Shown here: one piece after another, positions 45,657 through 45,689 of the stretch
How the letters are laid out: each line of letters begins with the position of its first letter
Position numbering within the stretch: position 1 is the stretch's first letter
From: Pelagibacterales bacterium SAG-MED49
GTDB taxonomy: Bacteria; Pseudomonadota; Alphaproteobacteria; Pelagibacterales; Pelagibacteraceae
Assembly (NCBI GenBank): GCA_014653365.1
Contig: JACWEQ010000010.1
Location: 1 to 45,689 of the forward strand
Direction: 5' to 3'
Length of the DNA stretch: 45,689 nucleotides
The notes under the pieces: model-generated
Told to the model about the DNA's origin: nothing
Seen by the model: the letters and a program-made list of their open reading frames with translations, nothing else
The model's database searches: none
Translations under genes and position numbers: made by a program

Positions 45657-45689
45657 GCGTTAACATGAATAGAAATATCACTATTTTTT

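Overview
The window is about 45.7 kb of strongly AT-rich DNA with very short intergenic gaps, many 1-4 bp gene overlaps, lysine/asparagine/isoleucine-rich proteins and alphaproteobacterial gene orders (rluD-rpoH, ymdB-fthC-zapA, tolQRAB-pal, split pntA, a DUF1013/TrcR gene). Together these point to a streamlined marine alphaproteobacterium of the SAR11 clade (Pelagibacterales). That assignment is from gene content and composition by eye, not from a search. No phage, IS element, transposase or CRISPR array is visible. No gene-free stretch exceeds 300 bases; the longest, about 200 bases each, lie before rpmE and at the right edge.

Layout. Bases 1-1987 (minus): glyS (broken or cut at the edge), glyQ, sppA. 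Bases 2102-7878: ispB, pdxH, aroC, dxs, ispA, xseB, covering isoprenoid, pyridoxal phosphate and chorismate synthesis. Bases 7899-12365 (plus): tsaC/Sua5, an ABC exporter pair, rluD and rpoH, with a tRNA-Arg on the opposite strand. Bases 12362-28199 form one long minus-strand run: zauP-like, zapA, fthC, ymdB, yebC, a phage-type ruvC, tolQRAB-pal-cpoB, tilS, ftsH, folP, glmM, thiD, purA. Bases 28253-35315 (plus) form a tight central-carbon operon: tkt, gap, pgk, class I fba, thiE, efp, suhB. Bases 35430-38164 (plus): a Wzz-like chain-length protein, rpmE, trcR, rpsU and tRNA-fMet. Bases 38173-42939 (minus): transaldolase, pntB, pntA2, pntA1, a 36-residue cytochrome oxidase subunit IV-like protein, rpmJ, a sugar epimerase and 5S rRNA. 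Bases 42940-45689: an O-antigen ligase, a WecA-type lipid-linked sugar transferase, its terminator, and a structured element at the edge.

How it fits together. Most of the window is core housekeeping. The right end, beyond the 5S rRNA, switches to cell-surface polysaccharide genes and looks like the edge of a variable surface island. Points that stand out: a phage-type RuvC where ruvCAB would be expected; a GAPDH whose NAD-selecting residues are replaced by residues seen in NADP enzymes; an epimerase whose start codon lies 8 bases after the 5S rRNA; a perfect 17-bp palindrome carrying -10 boxes in both directions between pdxH and aroC; predicted leaderless mRNAs; and a comparatively GC-rich hairpin after a terminator at the right edge.
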